DNA of 41,956 nucleotides, taken from the NCBI GenBank assembly GCA_035719045.1, contig DASTGO010000196.1, positions 1-41,956 on the forward strand. The letters are read 5' to 3'. The DNA comes from DASTGO01 sp035719045 (GTDB lineage Bacteria > Actinomycetota > Actinomycetes > Actinomycetales > Kineosporiaceae). Under the pieces are notes generated by a model. It saw only the letters and a list, made by a program, of their open reading frames with translations. It ran no database searches and was not told the DNA's origin. The translations under genes and the position numbers were made by a program. The stretch's first letter is position 1. The number at the start of each line of letters is the position of its first letter. Below, piece by piece: positions 23,826 through 32,525 of the stretch.

Positions 23826-24311
23826 CTACAGCCACCTCCTGACCCCGCCGTGATGCGAACAGGTTCCCTGCCGGTGCGTGCTGAAGCTGTAGGTGCCGTC
23901 GTTGCACTGGGCCGTCGCCCCGGCGGGTGCGGCGGAAGCCGAGGCAGGCCGGTGGACGCAGGCCCCGCTGGAGTTGCGGTAGTAGTCCGGGCCACAGGAC
24001 CCGCTCCCGCCGGTCGTGGGGGCCGAGGCCGCGCTGTGCGTGGGCGCCTTGGGCGTGGTGACGGGCTTGGGTGTGGTGACGGGCTTGGGAGTCGTGACGG
24101 CGGCAGCGGTCGGCGTCACTGCGGCGGTCGGTTCCGCGGTACCGGTGACCGCCGCAGGCGTCGTGCTGCCCGACACGGACGGGGACGCCCCGGAACTGAC
24201 CACCGCCGCGGGGACGGAGGAGACACCGTCTGCTCCGGCACCGGACGGAGCGCATCCCGCCAACAGCAGGACGGCCAAGGCCCACAGCCGCCCCTGACGC
24301 TTGAACACCAT
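23826..24311 (-). CDS. DUF3761 domain lipoprotein
   Basis: It starts at ATG 24311; a TTG at 24326 would add five residues. A short signal (LWALAVLLLAGC) ends in a canonical lipobox LAGC, so the protein should be anchored outside the membrane. A long Ser/Thr/Ala/Pro spacer includes tandem VTTPKP units, encoded by an 18-bp repeat around 24050-24095. The C-terminal 30 residues, CNDGTYSFSTHRQGTCSHHGG, are the DUF3761 motif, which occurs at the ends of many bacterial exported proteins. Biological role unknown. It stands alone on the minus strand. Confidence 0.8.
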   Translation of the reverse strand: MVFKRQGRLWALAVLLLAGCAPSGAGADGVSSVPAAVVSSGASPSVSGSTTPAAVTGTAEPTAAVTPTAAAVTTPKPVTTPKPVTTPKAPTHSAASAPTTGGSGSCGPDYYRNSSGACVHRPASASAAPAGATAQCNDGTYSFSTHRQGTCSHHGGVRRWL

Positions 24312-24891
24312 TGCCCCCAGCTGCAACGAAAGAGTGGATTCACCGGGAGCGTAGGCGGGCCACGCTCGGTTCGTGATCGAGATCGAGCACTATCAGGTGA
24401 ACGGCCCAGCGCGAGCCGCAGCCTTGGCCTGCGTGGACTGCCGTCGCATCCGAAGGGGTGCGCCGGCGATTCGTGAGCCGGGAGAAGGGCCTCAGCGCGG
24501 TGAAGGGTCAGGGCGGGAAGGACTTGCCGGCGAACGGCGCCCCCTGGTGGGCGAGGGTCGGCACTGTTCCCGGACACGCAATGACGTGCCGGTGACCGCA
24601 CGGCATGATGCTGTCGCTGCCACCGGAGGTGTTCACCGCGATGTTCCGTGACGAGTACGACCTCGAACCCGGCCGCGAACCGGGCATGCGGACCAGCTGG
24701 GTCTTCGACGAGGAGCCGGCCGCGAGGTCCTGAGGCACCGGCAGCGACCGGCCGAGCACAGCAGCCGGGCGAGCGCGACCAACTCACTGTGACTGGCTGA
24801 GTGCAGCCGGCAGCGGCTCGAGGCGTTGTCCGTGGGTTCCGGTATAACTCCCAGCATTCGTCAGCCTGCCGGGGATCAGGAGGTCGCGGCC
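24312..24891. other. intergenic region before the vWA-MoxR cassette
   Basis: No clear gene was found. A 42-residue plus-strand frame from ATG 24605 to TGA 24731-24733 (VFTAMFRDEYDLEPGREPG, TSWVFDEEP) looks protein-like but has no ribosome site and no match that I recall; it could be a gene relic. A TATAAC hexamer at 24843-24848 lies 44 bases before the first cassette gene and is a possible -10 element, without a well-spaced -35. Confidence 0.35.
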
Positions 24892-25413
24892 GTGGACAAC
24901 GACGTGGTCGCGTGGGAGCGGCGCAGCGTGACGCCCGTGATCACGCCGGTACGGCCGCGCAAACTTGCGAAGGTACCTTTCGTGGAGCTGGCCGAGGGGC
25001 GGCTGCAGGGGGTCGTCTCCAGCGGTTCCGACATCGCCCGGGTCTACGTCTCGTCGATCACCGCGGTCGAACACGGCTTGAGCTGCAGCACGAACAACAA
25101 CCGGCCCTGCGGTGGCCTGCGCGGCGCAGCACCGTGCAAGCATCTGCAGGCCCTGCTGGTCGAGGCGGAACTGCAGTACGGCACCGCACGGGTCGCCCGC
25201 TACCTGAGGATCGAGGTCGCGCAGGGTCAGGACCTGCTGTCAGGCCTGCACCCCAGCACGGCCCCGAACCAGGCCGCCCAGGTGTTCAGCAGTTTCCTGC
25301 GCCACCTCACCTACCTGGAGCTGCCGGCCAGCACCGACCCCCTGCCGGAACTGCACTGGTTCCCCGCGTCCCCGGCGGTGCCGTCGGCGCAGGGGGTGGC
25401 TGATGCTGGCTGA
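24892..25413 (+). CDS. SWIM-like zinc-finger protein of the cassette
   Basis: This is a 173-residue protein starting at GTG 24892, eight bases after AGGAGG. Cys65, Cys73, Cys82 and His84 (SCSTNNNRPC ... APCKHL) form a SWIM-type zinc-binding cluster; the terminal CxH is canonical but the first pair is spaced CX7C instead of CxC. The rest is alpha/beta with no catalytic motif. SWIM domains bind nucleic acid or protein. It is the first gene of five, and its stop overlaps the next start by 11 bases. Genes of this type occur beside MoxR/vWA genes in actinobacteria, so it is probably the targeting or adaptor component. Confidence 0.75.
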   Translation: MDNDVVAWERRSVTPVITPVRPRKLAKVPFVELAEGRLQGVVSSGSDIARVYVSSITAVEHGLSCSTNNNRPCGGLRGAAPCKHLQALLVEAELQYGTARVARYLRIEVAQGQDLLSGLHPSTAPNQAAQVFSSFLRHLTYLELPASTDPLPELHWFPASPAVPSAQGVADAG

Positions 25414-26770
25414 GGCACTGGGCGCTCCGCCGGAGGGGGTCGAGGCTGCCGTCACGGTGGTCGACGGCCTGGACCGGGCCCTCGTCCACGGCCTGTCCCG
25501 GGTCGACGACGAGGGCGCGGCCGCGCTCGAGGCGACGGCGGCCGCCTTCGCCGACTCCCCGCCGGGTGAGCGGATCGCCGAGGCAGTAGGCAAGATCCTG
25601 GCCGGAACCGTCAGCGACGAGCACCTGGTCGCGCTGGCCGCCGCCCGGTTGGCACTGCTCGCCGCAGCGCACGACGCGCTGCTCGCCCAGTCGGACTCCG
25701 CCCTGGGCCGGCACCGGGACGGCGTGATCCCGCCGATTGCGAGCGCTCCGAACGGGATCCCGGTCGCGGGCTGCCGCTCCTGGCTCCGGGAACTCGCCAT
25801 CGCCGGCTGGCGCGGTGTGGACCGCGAGCTCGCCTCCGCGGCGGCGCAGAGCGTGCAGGCCCTCCTGCCCGATCCGGGTCAGCGCCGGCTCGCGGTGCTG
25901 CTCGACGGTCTCACCGCCGAACTGCAGGCCGTCGCCCCGGTCGCCGGGCAGCAGCGGGTGCCGGTGCGCCGCTGGGCCGACCTGTGGAGCCGCGCCCTGG
26001 TGCTGTCCCAGCCGACGGTGGCCGGCCCCGCTCCGGCCACCCCGGTCGACGGCCGGCTGCTGGTGCTGGGGGTCGACCTGCACGAGCACCCCACCGTCTT
26101 CCGGGCGCAGGTGCACGGCCTGCTGGAGCAGTCCGACGGCGTCCGCCTCGTGCGCACCAGCATTGCCGCCCCGAAGGTCGACACCATCACCGGGCCGTCG
26201 GCCTGGCGGATGCTGGCCGGCTTCCCGGTCCTGCTCGGCGCCCTCGCCCAGCGCCGCGCCGTCGAGCTGAGCGGCATGCCGCTCACGCCGAGCGGTGACC
26301 TGATCTGGGACGACGCGGCGGCCGGTGCCGGGGAGCCCTCCGACCCCTTCACGGTCGCCCAGGTGCGGCTGGCGGGCGCCACCGCCATGTCGACGGCACC
26401 GCTGGACCGCCATCCCGCCGTGATCGCCGAACCCGTGCTGCTGCAGGGATACACGCCCAACGGGGCCGGCCTTGAGCTCGACGGCCGGCCGCTGCCGGTG
26501 GCCGTGGACCGGATCCCCGCAGCGGGGCCGCTGACCCGTGAGCTGGTCGGCGCCTCCACCGCCTGTATCGGGCTGCTGCGCTGGGACGGTGGGCGCTGGG
26601 CCGTGCAACCGCTCGCCGTGCAGGTGGTGCAGAAGAAGAAGTTGGTGACGGTGCACACCGCCGACTGGGCGCTCGGCCCCACCGAGGCGAAGGCCGCGAA
26701 GGACGAGGCCGGTGCGGGGATGGCGGTGGCCGTCCTGCGCGAGCGGGCGGGGAGGCTGTTGCGCACGTGA
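25403..26770 (+). CDS. large unknown protein of the vWA-MoxR cassette
   Basis: This is a 455-residue, mostly helical, Ala/Leu-rich protein that I do not recognise beyond its constant position between the SWIM and vWA genes. The first 240 residues contain several amphipathic helices (LAAARLALLAAAHDALLAQ, AGWRGVDRELASAAAQSVQA). The C-terminal half looks beta-rich (GRLLVLGVDLHEHPTV, ELDGRPLPVAVDRIP, WAVQPLAVQVVQKKKLV). No signal peptide, membrane helix or enzyme motif is visible. It overlaps the gene before by 11 bases and the vWA gene by four (GTGA), so it is stoichiometrically coupled to both. Possibly a scaffold or substrate-recognition subunit; this is inference. Confidence 0.7.
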   Translation: MLAEALGAPPEGVEAAVTVVDGLDRALVHGLSRVDDEGAAALEATAAAFADSPPGERIAEAVGKILAGTVSDEHLVALAAARLALLAAAHDALLAQSDSALGRHRDGVIPPIASAPNGIPVAGCRSWLRELAIAGWRGVDRELASAAAQSVQALLPDPGQRRLAVLLDGLTAELQAVAPVAGQQRVPVRRWADLWSRALVLSQPTVAGPAPATPVDGRLLVLGVDLHEHPTVFRAQVHGLLEQSDGVRLVRTSIAAPKVDTITGPSAWRMLAGFPVLLGALAQRRAVELSGMPLTPSGDLIWDDAAAGAGEPSDPFTVAQVRLAGATAMSTAPLDRHPAVIAEPVLLQGYTPNGAGLELDGRPLPVAVDRIPAAGPLTRELVGASTACIGLLRWDGGRWAVQPLAVQVVQKKKLVTVHTADWALGPTEAKAAKDEAGAGMAVAVLRERAGRLLRT

Positions 26771-28182
26771 GTGAGGTGCAGGCGAACGAGGTGCAGTTGG
26801 GCCTGCAGGCGCGCAACCGCCGGCAGTTGCTCTACTGGCGGTTGCTGGCCCGGCTGTTCGATCCGCAGGAGCACCCTGCACTGGAGACCGCCGGCGTCGC
26901 CGTGGTGAGTGACCTGGGGCTGCCACCCGCCCTGCTCGATCCCGCGATCTCGATCGACACCCTGGTACAGCGGTTCCCGCACCTGGCCGGCGAGTTCGAC
27001 GGCCTGCTCCGGCCCGGGCCGCAGGACGAGCCGGGCACCGGCGTGCCTGCCCCGCCGATGGTCGAGACGACCCCGGCGCCGGGTCAGGAGGACGAGGTCC
27101 GCCGGGCCGCCCTGGTGTCGAAGGTGCTGCTCAACGTCTTCGCCACGGGTACCGGTGCGGTCTCGGCCGAGCAGCTGGCGCGCTGGCAGGGCGATGCCGA
27201 CTGGTTCGAGCGGGCGATGGGCTGCGCACCGGGGACGCTGCGCGGGCGGGGCTGTGCCCCGGCATCGGGTGGGCCCGGGGCAGGTGCCGGCGGCCCGCTG
27301 GGCGCCGCGCTGGCCGGCATCGAGGGCGATCTCGTGCGGCGGATGCAACTGCGGGAGGTGTTGGCGGACAACCGGTTGGCGCGCCGGCTGACACCGAGCA
27401 TGTCGCTGATCGAGCAGTTGCTGCGGGACAAGCACAACCTGGACGGCGTCGCGCTCGCGAATGCGAAGGCGTTGATCCGGCGCTTCGTGGACGAGGTCAG
27501 CGAGGTGCTGCGCACCCAGGTGGTCCAGGCCAGCGCCGGATCGCTCGACCGGTCCGTCCCGCCGAAACGGGTGTTCCGCAACCTCGACCTGGACCGCACC
27601 ATCTGGAAGAACCTGCCGAACTGGAATCCGGACGACGAGCGGCTCTACGTCGACCGGCTCTACTACCGGCGGACCGCCAGGCGGATCACCCCGGCGCGGA
27701 TGATCGTGGTGGTGGACCAGTCGGGCTCGATGGTCGACGCGATGGTGAACTGCACCATCCTGGCGTCCATCTTCGCCGGGCTGCCCAAGGTCGACGTCCA
27801 CCTGATCGCCTACGACACGCAGGCACTGGACCTCACCCCGTGGGTCCACGACCCGTTCGAGGTGCTGCTCCGCACGCAGTTGGGCGGCGGCACGGACGGC
27901 GTCGTGGCGCTGGAACTGGCCCGGCCGAAGATCACCGACCCGCGCAACACCGTGGTGGTCTGGATCTCGGACTTCTACGAGTGCCACGAGCAGGAGGTGT
28001 TCACCGGCATGGAGTCCCTGCACCGATCGGGGGTGCGGTTCATTCCGGTCGGTTCGGTCTCCAGCGGCGGACAGCAGAGCGTGAACCCGTGGTTCCGCAA
28101 GCGCTTCAAGGACCAGGGGACCCCGGTGCTGTCGGGGCACATCCGCAAGCTGGTGACCGAGCTCAAGACCTTCCTCGCCTGA
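26767..28182 (+). CDS. von Willebrand factor A (vWA) domain protein
   Basis: This is a 471-residue protein starting at GTG 26767. Residues 1-300 are helical and include acidic and Gly/Pro-rich linkers; residues about 311-470 are the vWA domain. The metal-ion-dependent adhesion site is complete: DQSGSM (Asp317, Ser319, Ser321), a Thr in GGGTDG and an Asp in WISDFYE. vWA proteins of the CoxE/ViaA/NorD type partner with MoxR ATPases (RavA-ViaA, CbbQ-CbbO, NorQ-NorD), delivering substrates through the metal site. The MoxR gene follows 69 bases downstream. Confidence 0.88.
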   Translation: MSEVQANEVQLGLQARNRRQLLYWRLLARLFDPQEHPALETAGVAVVSDLGLPPALLDPAISIDTLVQRFPHLAGEFDGLLRPGPQDEPGTGVPAPPMVETTPAPGQEDEVRRAALVSKVLLNVFATGTGAVSAEQLARWQGDADWFERAMGCAPGTLRGRGCAPASGGPGAGAGGPLGAALAGIEGDLVRRMQLREVLADNRLARRLTPSMSLIEQLLRDKHNLDGVALANAKALIRRFVDEVSEVLRTQVVQASAGSLDRSVPPKRVFRNLDLDRTIWKNLPNWNPDDERLYVDRLYYRRTARRITPARMIVVVDQSGSMVDAMVNCTILASIFAGLPKVDVHLIAYDTQALDLTPWVHDPFEVLLRTQLGGGTDGVVALELARPKITDPRNTVVVWISDFYECHEQEVFTGMESLHRSGVRFIPVGSVSSGGQQSVNPWFRKRFKDQGTPVLSGHIRKLVTELKTFLA

Positions 28183-28251
28183 CAGTGAGGAGGTGGGTGC
28201 GCCCCTCCCCCGACTTCCCCCGTCGACTTCCCAGGTAGGAGAACCGATCAC

Positions 28252-29364
28252 GTGAACGACATGCTGCGCGCCCCGGCCGAGGTCAAGTACGCCGAGGAGC
28301 TCGACTGGCTCGAATCGGTGGACGACGGGGCCAAGCCGTTCTCCTGGCGGCTGAGCCCCCGGATGGTGCGGCTGTTCATCCTCGGCTCCGAGCGCGCCGA
28401 CGGCCTGGATCGGCAGATCCCCCAGAAGTGGTTCGGCGACCGCAGTTTCGTCGAGCGCGCCATCGTCACCCTCGCCTCCGACCGCGGGCTGCTGCTGATC
28501 GGCGATCCCGGCACCGGGAAGAGCTGGCTGGCCGAGTTGCTCGCGGCTGCGATCAGCCGTAACTCCACCCTGGTCGTGCAGGGCACTGCCGGCACCACCG
28601 AGGACCACATCAAGTACTCCTGGAACGTCTCGATGGTGATCGCCAAGGGCCAGTCCCGGGCCTCGCTGATCCCCTCACCGATCATGACGGCGATGGAGGG
28701 CGGGGTGATCGGCAGGTTCGAGGAGCTCACCCGCGCCACCAGTGACGTGCAGGACGCGCTGATCTCCATCCTGTCCGAGAAGTACGTGTCCATCCCCGAA
28801 CTGGACGACGACAACATCGTGTTCGCCAAGCCCGGCTTCTCGGTCATCGCGACCGCGAACAGCCGCGACCGGGGCGTCAACGACCTGTCCTCGGCGCTCA
28901 AGCGACGGTTCAACTTCGTCCGGATCCCGGTGGTCACCAACCGCCGGAGCGAGGCCGAGATCGTCCGGTTCCGGACCGAGGAGCTGCTGCGCCGGCACCA
29001 GATCGACCTGCAGGTGCCGCCGACCCTGCTCGACGTGCTGCTGCAGAGCTTCGCCGACCTGCGGGCCACGGCGACGTCGGCCACCAGCGACGACGAGCGG
29101 CTGGAGTCCGCCCTGTCGACGGCCGAGCAGATCGGGGTGCTGGAGGACGCCATCCTGCACAGCACGTTCTTCGGCCAGCGCGAGCTGACCCCCCAGACGC
29201 TGGCCGGGTCGCTGGTGGGTTCCCTGGCCCGGCGCAGCCCGGAGGACCTGGCCATTCTCAACAAGTACTGGCACGGGGTGATCGAGCCGCGCAGCAAGGC
29301 GGACGGCGGTCCGTGGACCGGCTTCCTGGAGGGCGGCCGGCAGGCGATCGCCACCCTGTCGTGA
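28252..29364 (+). CDS. MoxR-type AAA+ ATPase
   Basis: This is a 370-residue AAA+ ATPase starting at GTG 28252 behind AGGAG. Walker A is GDPGTGKS (residues 84-91), sensor 1 is Asn203 in ATANSRDRG, and candidate arginine fingers are Arg218/219 in LKRRFNF. The Walker B position reads GRFEEL (about 155-159), so the usual Asp-Glu pair is Glu-Glu. MoxR ATPases form hexamers that remodel or load metal cofactors into client proteins together with a vWA partner, here the gene just upstream. The next gene starts at or just after its stop. Confidence 0.9.
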   Translation: MNDMLRAPAEVKYAEELDWLESVDDGAKPFSWRLSPRMVRLFILGSERADGLDRQIPQKWFGDRSFVERAIVTLASDRGLLLIGDPGTGKSWLAELLAAAISRNSTLVVQGTAGTTEDHIKYSWNVSMVIAKGQSRASLIPSPIMTAMEGGVIGRFEELTRATSDVQDALISILSEKYVSIPELDDDNIVFAKPGFSVIATANSRDRGVNDLSSALKRRFNFVRIPVVTNRRSEAEIVRFRTEELLRRHQIDLQVPPTLLDVLLQSFADLRATATSATSDDERLESALSTAEQIGVLEDAILHSTFFGQRELTPQTLAGSLVGSLARRSPEDLAILNKYWHGVIEPRSKADGGPWTGFLEGGRQAIATLS

Positions 29365-29378
29365 GGACGGCCGGAGTC

Positions 29379-32255
29379 ATGAGCACCGGCCCGGGCCGGA
29401 CGGGGTCGGGGGACGCCCCGTTCGACACCCTCCGCGAGCAACTGCTCAGCGCGGCGACCGCCTTCGCGGGCGGTCCGGCGGTGTTGCCGGAACTGCTCAC
29501 CGGCCTGGTCGACGACGTCGACCGGGCGCTGGGCGAGCCGCTGGAGATCTTCCCGGTCTGTCACCACTCCCCGGCGTCCGGGCTGGCCATGGTCCGCCGT
29601 CTGCGGGAGAAGCAGCCGAAGGTGATCTACCTGGAGCTGTGCGAGGACCTGCAGCCGCTGCTGGGCGAACTGCGCAACTGCCGGCTGCCGGTGGCGTTGC
29701 AGGCCTTCGCCGCGGAGCTGGACGGCTTCCGGAAGGAGTGGGCGCCGCTGAGCGTGGTCGCCCCGATCACCGAGGCCTCCGCGGAGTACCAGGCCATCGC
29801 GTACGCCCTGGAGACCCCGGGCGTCGAACTGCTGCTGGTCGACCGCTCCTGCGACCACATCTTCCAGTGGGAGTCCCAGCGGTGGTCCGAGGCCGCCGAG
29901 GGCCACGGGGAGGAACCGGCGCCGACCGGGACGCCGGCCGAACCGGAGGAGGACCTGCACGGCGACGCCGTCGGCATCGAGATCGGCGACCTGCGCCCGC
30001 GGTTCGCCCAGCTCGAGGAGCACCTGCTGCACCATGGCAAGGTGCGGCACTGGTCGGAATGGTGGGACCAGTACGTCGAGCAGCCGCTGGCCGGGGCCGA
30101 CCACGAGACCTACCGGCAGGTGATGGTCCTGCTCGGCAGCCTGTTCCGGCGGCTGGCGCCCCAGGACAGCGCCCGCTACCACGACGACGAGGCCCGCGAA
30201 GGCCACATGTGGACCCGGATCCGGGCCCACCTGGCCGCCACCGGCGCGGACCTGAGTGACTGCCTCTACGTCTGCGGCGCCTTCCACGCGGCGAGCCGGG
30301 TGCCCGAGTTCGGGTCGGCCCCGGGCACCGCGGATGCCGAGATCTCGCCGCCGACGGCGACCACCTGGCAGTACGGCCTGATCCCGTCCAGCCATTCGGC
30401 CATCGAGGCGCAGTTCGGCCTGGCCCAGGGCACGGTGTCGATCGCGGCTGCGACCTGGCAGAAGGCACTCACCACCACACGGCTCGCGCCCTTCCGGCTG
30501 GAGGGTCAGAAGGGCAGCCGGAAACGGGCCCCGAAACCTGCGCCCGCGCCCGCCGCGACGCCGGAGGTGGCCGACCGGCTCAGCGACTACCTCGCCACCC
30601 CGCCCCCGCCCGGCGGTCTCGACGAGGACGAGCTGCGCGGTTGGTGCGTCGACATCGCCCGGCTGGCCCGGCGTAACGGGTACCTGGCCAGCACCGCCGA
30701 CGCGATCGCGGTGTTCGAGACCTCCGTGCTGCTCGCCGGCATGCGCGGGCGGGCCCGGCCGACGCCCTACGACTTCCAGGACGCCGCGGTGACCTGCATC
30801 GAGAAGGACACGGTGCCGGGCCGCCGCGACGTCCGCCGGCTGTGCGAGATCCTGCTCGGCGGCGACCGGGTCGGTCAGGTCGGCTATGCCGCTCTGCCCC
30901 CGCTGGCCCGCGACGTCTACGACCGGTTGGCGCCACTGGGCCTCGACCTGGAGCAGCGGACCATCAAGCGGGCCCTGCTCGACCTGGCTGCCCGACCGGA
31001 GCTCGACGCCTGCTCGCAGCTGCTGTGGATGCTCCGGTACCTGCTGCCGGACCAGGCGGTCCGCCCGATCATGGGGTCGCGCCGTCTGGGGGAACGGCAC
31101 ATCCAGGAGAGCTGGGACCTCGACCTGGGCCGGCACCAGCGCACCCTGATCGAGCTCGGGTACGAGGGCGTCACGGTCGAGCAGGTGCTGGAGCAGCGCC
31201 TGCGCCGGGCGTGCTGGGATCCGAAGGCCACGGCGGTCACCGCGCTCGCCGCGGTCGAGGACTCGATCCTCTTCCTGGACAGCCCGCGCCTCACCGAGGA
31301 GTTGGGCCACCGGGCGGTCGAACTGCTCGCCGCGGAACGGACCGTCGACGAGGCACCCGCGGTGCTGCGCCGCATCCGCCGGCTCCTGGCGCACTACCGG
31401 GCGAACGTCCCCGAACTGCCGGCGTGGTCGGAGCTGTTCGTCATCACCGGCTACGCCCACTACTGCACCCTGCTGCCGACCGCGTTCACCGACGACGAGT
31501 CCGGCGTGCGCCAGGTCGGGGCCATGCTCGGGTTCCTGTTCAACCTGGAGAGCCTGGCCCTCTCCCTGGGCTGCGACCGCCAGCAGCTCGAGCTTGCGGT
31601 ACGCCAGTCCCATCCGGCGGCGCCCGCGAAGATCGCCCTGCTGTGGGCCACCCGGCATCAGCTCGGTGACCTGCCGCTGGCCGACCTGCGGGCCCGCTGC
31701 GACCAGTTGCTCGCCAACCCCCTTGTCCTGGGCGCGTTCCCGCAGTATGTCAGCGGTTTCGTGCAGGCCCTGGACGCGGTGCCCCGGCTGAGCCCGTTCG
31801 CGGTGGAGTTGCTGTCGAAGGCGTTCGCCCGGCTTCCCGACCCGGTGCTGCTGCCCTGGCTGCCGACGCTGATCACCACCCTCCGGGAACAGGCGGGCGA
31901 ACTGGTGCCGCTGCTCACCCGGGAGGCCGCCAGAACGTTCCCACCGGACCTGCCGGCCCTCGACCGGTGGATGGCACCCTGGGATGTCGCTGCGACCCCG
32001 ACCGGCCCGGTGAACGGCCGGGGTCGAGGCGCGGCATGCGGTCCCGCCCGAGGTGCGGTGCGGACCCTGCTGGCCGCGCATCCGGCCGGTACCAACGCGT
32101 TCAGCGCGCTGCTGGACTGCACCGGTGCCTGGCCGCACCCGGACGACGACCTCCCGGTGCCGTCAGCACGGGACGCCGTCGTCGACGCCGCGGCAGCGCT
32201 GCTCGCCAGGCACCAGGCCGGACCGCAGGCGGTGGCCGCACTGCTCTACGGGTAG
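29379..32255 (+). CDS. DUF5682 family protein
   Basis: This is a 958-residue protein of a family I recognise as DUF5682, routinely found beside MoxR/vWA/SWIM genes. The start is ATG 29379; a GTG at 29361 that overlaps the MoxR stop as GTGA is an equally good alternative. Near the N-terminus is the family hallmark FPVCHHSPASG, followed by KVIYLELCEDLQPLL. Further on are IAYALETPGVELLLVDRSCD and a segment CLYVCGAFHAASR. The early strand/helix pattern with a His pair and an acidic strand end is reminiscent of TraB/ChaN-type hydrolases, but I cannot assign an active site. The C-terminal 500 residues are helical. It closes the cassette and may be its effector. Confidence 0.75.
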   Translation: MSTGPGRTGSGDAPFDTLREQLLSAATAFAGGPAVLPELLTGLVDDVDRALGEPLEIFPVCHHSPASGLAMVRRLREKQPKVIYLELCEDLQPLLGELRNCRLPVALQAFAAELDGFRKEWAPLSVVAPITEASAEYQAIAYALETPGVELLLVDRSCDHIFQWESQRWSEAAEGHGEEPAPTGTPAEPEEDLHGDAVGIEIGDLRPRFAQLEEHLLHHGKVRHWSEWWDQYVEQPLAGADHETYRQVMVLLGSLFRRLAPQDSARYHDDEAREGHMWTRIRAHLAATGADLSDCLYVCGAFHAASRVPEFGSAPGTADAEISPPTATTWQYGLIPSSHSAIEAQFGLAQGTVSIAAATWQKALTTTRLAPFRLEGQKGSRKRAPKPAPAPAATPEVADRLSDYLATPPPPGGLDEDELRGWCVDIARLARRNGYLASTADAIAVFETSVLLAGMRGRARPTPYDFQDAAVTCIEKDTVPGRRDVRRLCEILLGGDRVGQVGYAALPPLARDVYDRLAPLGLDLEQRTIKRALLDLAARPELDACSQLLWMLRYLLPDQAVRPIMGSRRLGERHIQESWDLDLGRHQRTLIELGYEGVTVEQVLEQRLRRACWDPKATAVTALAAVEDSILFLDSPRLTEELGHRAVELLAAERTVDEAPAVLRRIRRLLAHYRANVPELPAWSELFVITGYAHYCTLLPTAFTDDESGVRQVGAMLGFLFNLESLALSLGCDRQQLELAVRQSHPAAPAKIALLWATRHQLGDLPLADLRARCDQLLANPLVLGAFPQYVSGFVQALDAVPRLSPFAVELLSKAFARLPDPVLLPWLPTLITTLREQAGELVPLLTREAARTFPPDLPALDRWMAPWDVAATPTGPVNGRGRGAACGPARGAVRTLLAAHPAGTNAFSALLDCTGAWPHPDDDLPVPSARDAVVDAAAALLARHQAGPQAVAALLYG

Positions 32256-32525
32256 GGTGCCCGGCCGCTGCGTCCACCACCCCAGCTCTACGTGGCCGCC
32301 TCTCACAGATCCTTCTCCTGGCGGGCAGCAACTGCCGAGGGCCCGCCGCGGAAGAGTTCCAGGCGGAGGCGGACTCCGCCTTGCCCCGGCTGGCCTCTGC
32401 GGAAGCCGCGTCACCGGCCTGCTTCGACGCGGCCTGCGGGCCGCCGGGCACCATCACATATCGCTGAACGTTCCTCCGCTGTGGGGAGTCGTCGCGGTGA
32501 TCAATTGTCTCGGGTGGGTGCGGGA
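32256..32525. other. intergenic region before the prenyl synthase
   Basis: This gap between the DUF5682 gene and the prenyl synthase holds several weak frames. One plus-strand frame (LPRLASAEAASPACFDAA, ending before 32470) has a plausible composition but no start signal or known match. A promoter for the next gene is likely here, but no confident -35/-10 pair was found. Confidence 0.3.

Noticed and set aside
24605..24733. A 42-residue frame (TAMFRDEYDLEPGREPG) as a gene
   Set aside because: The composition is plausible, but there is no ribosome site and no recognised family; kept only as a possible relic.
25879..28608. A 909-codon minus-strand frame opposite the vWA gene
   Set aside because: Antisense shadow of the GC-biased coding strand, with no domain and no ribosome site.
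28248..32138. A 1296-codon open frame on the minus strand opposite the MoxR and DUF5682 genes
   Set aside because: It mirrors the plus-strand genes and has the Arg/Gly/His/Gln-rich composition typical of antisense frames in GC-rich DNA; the plus-strand products have clear domains.
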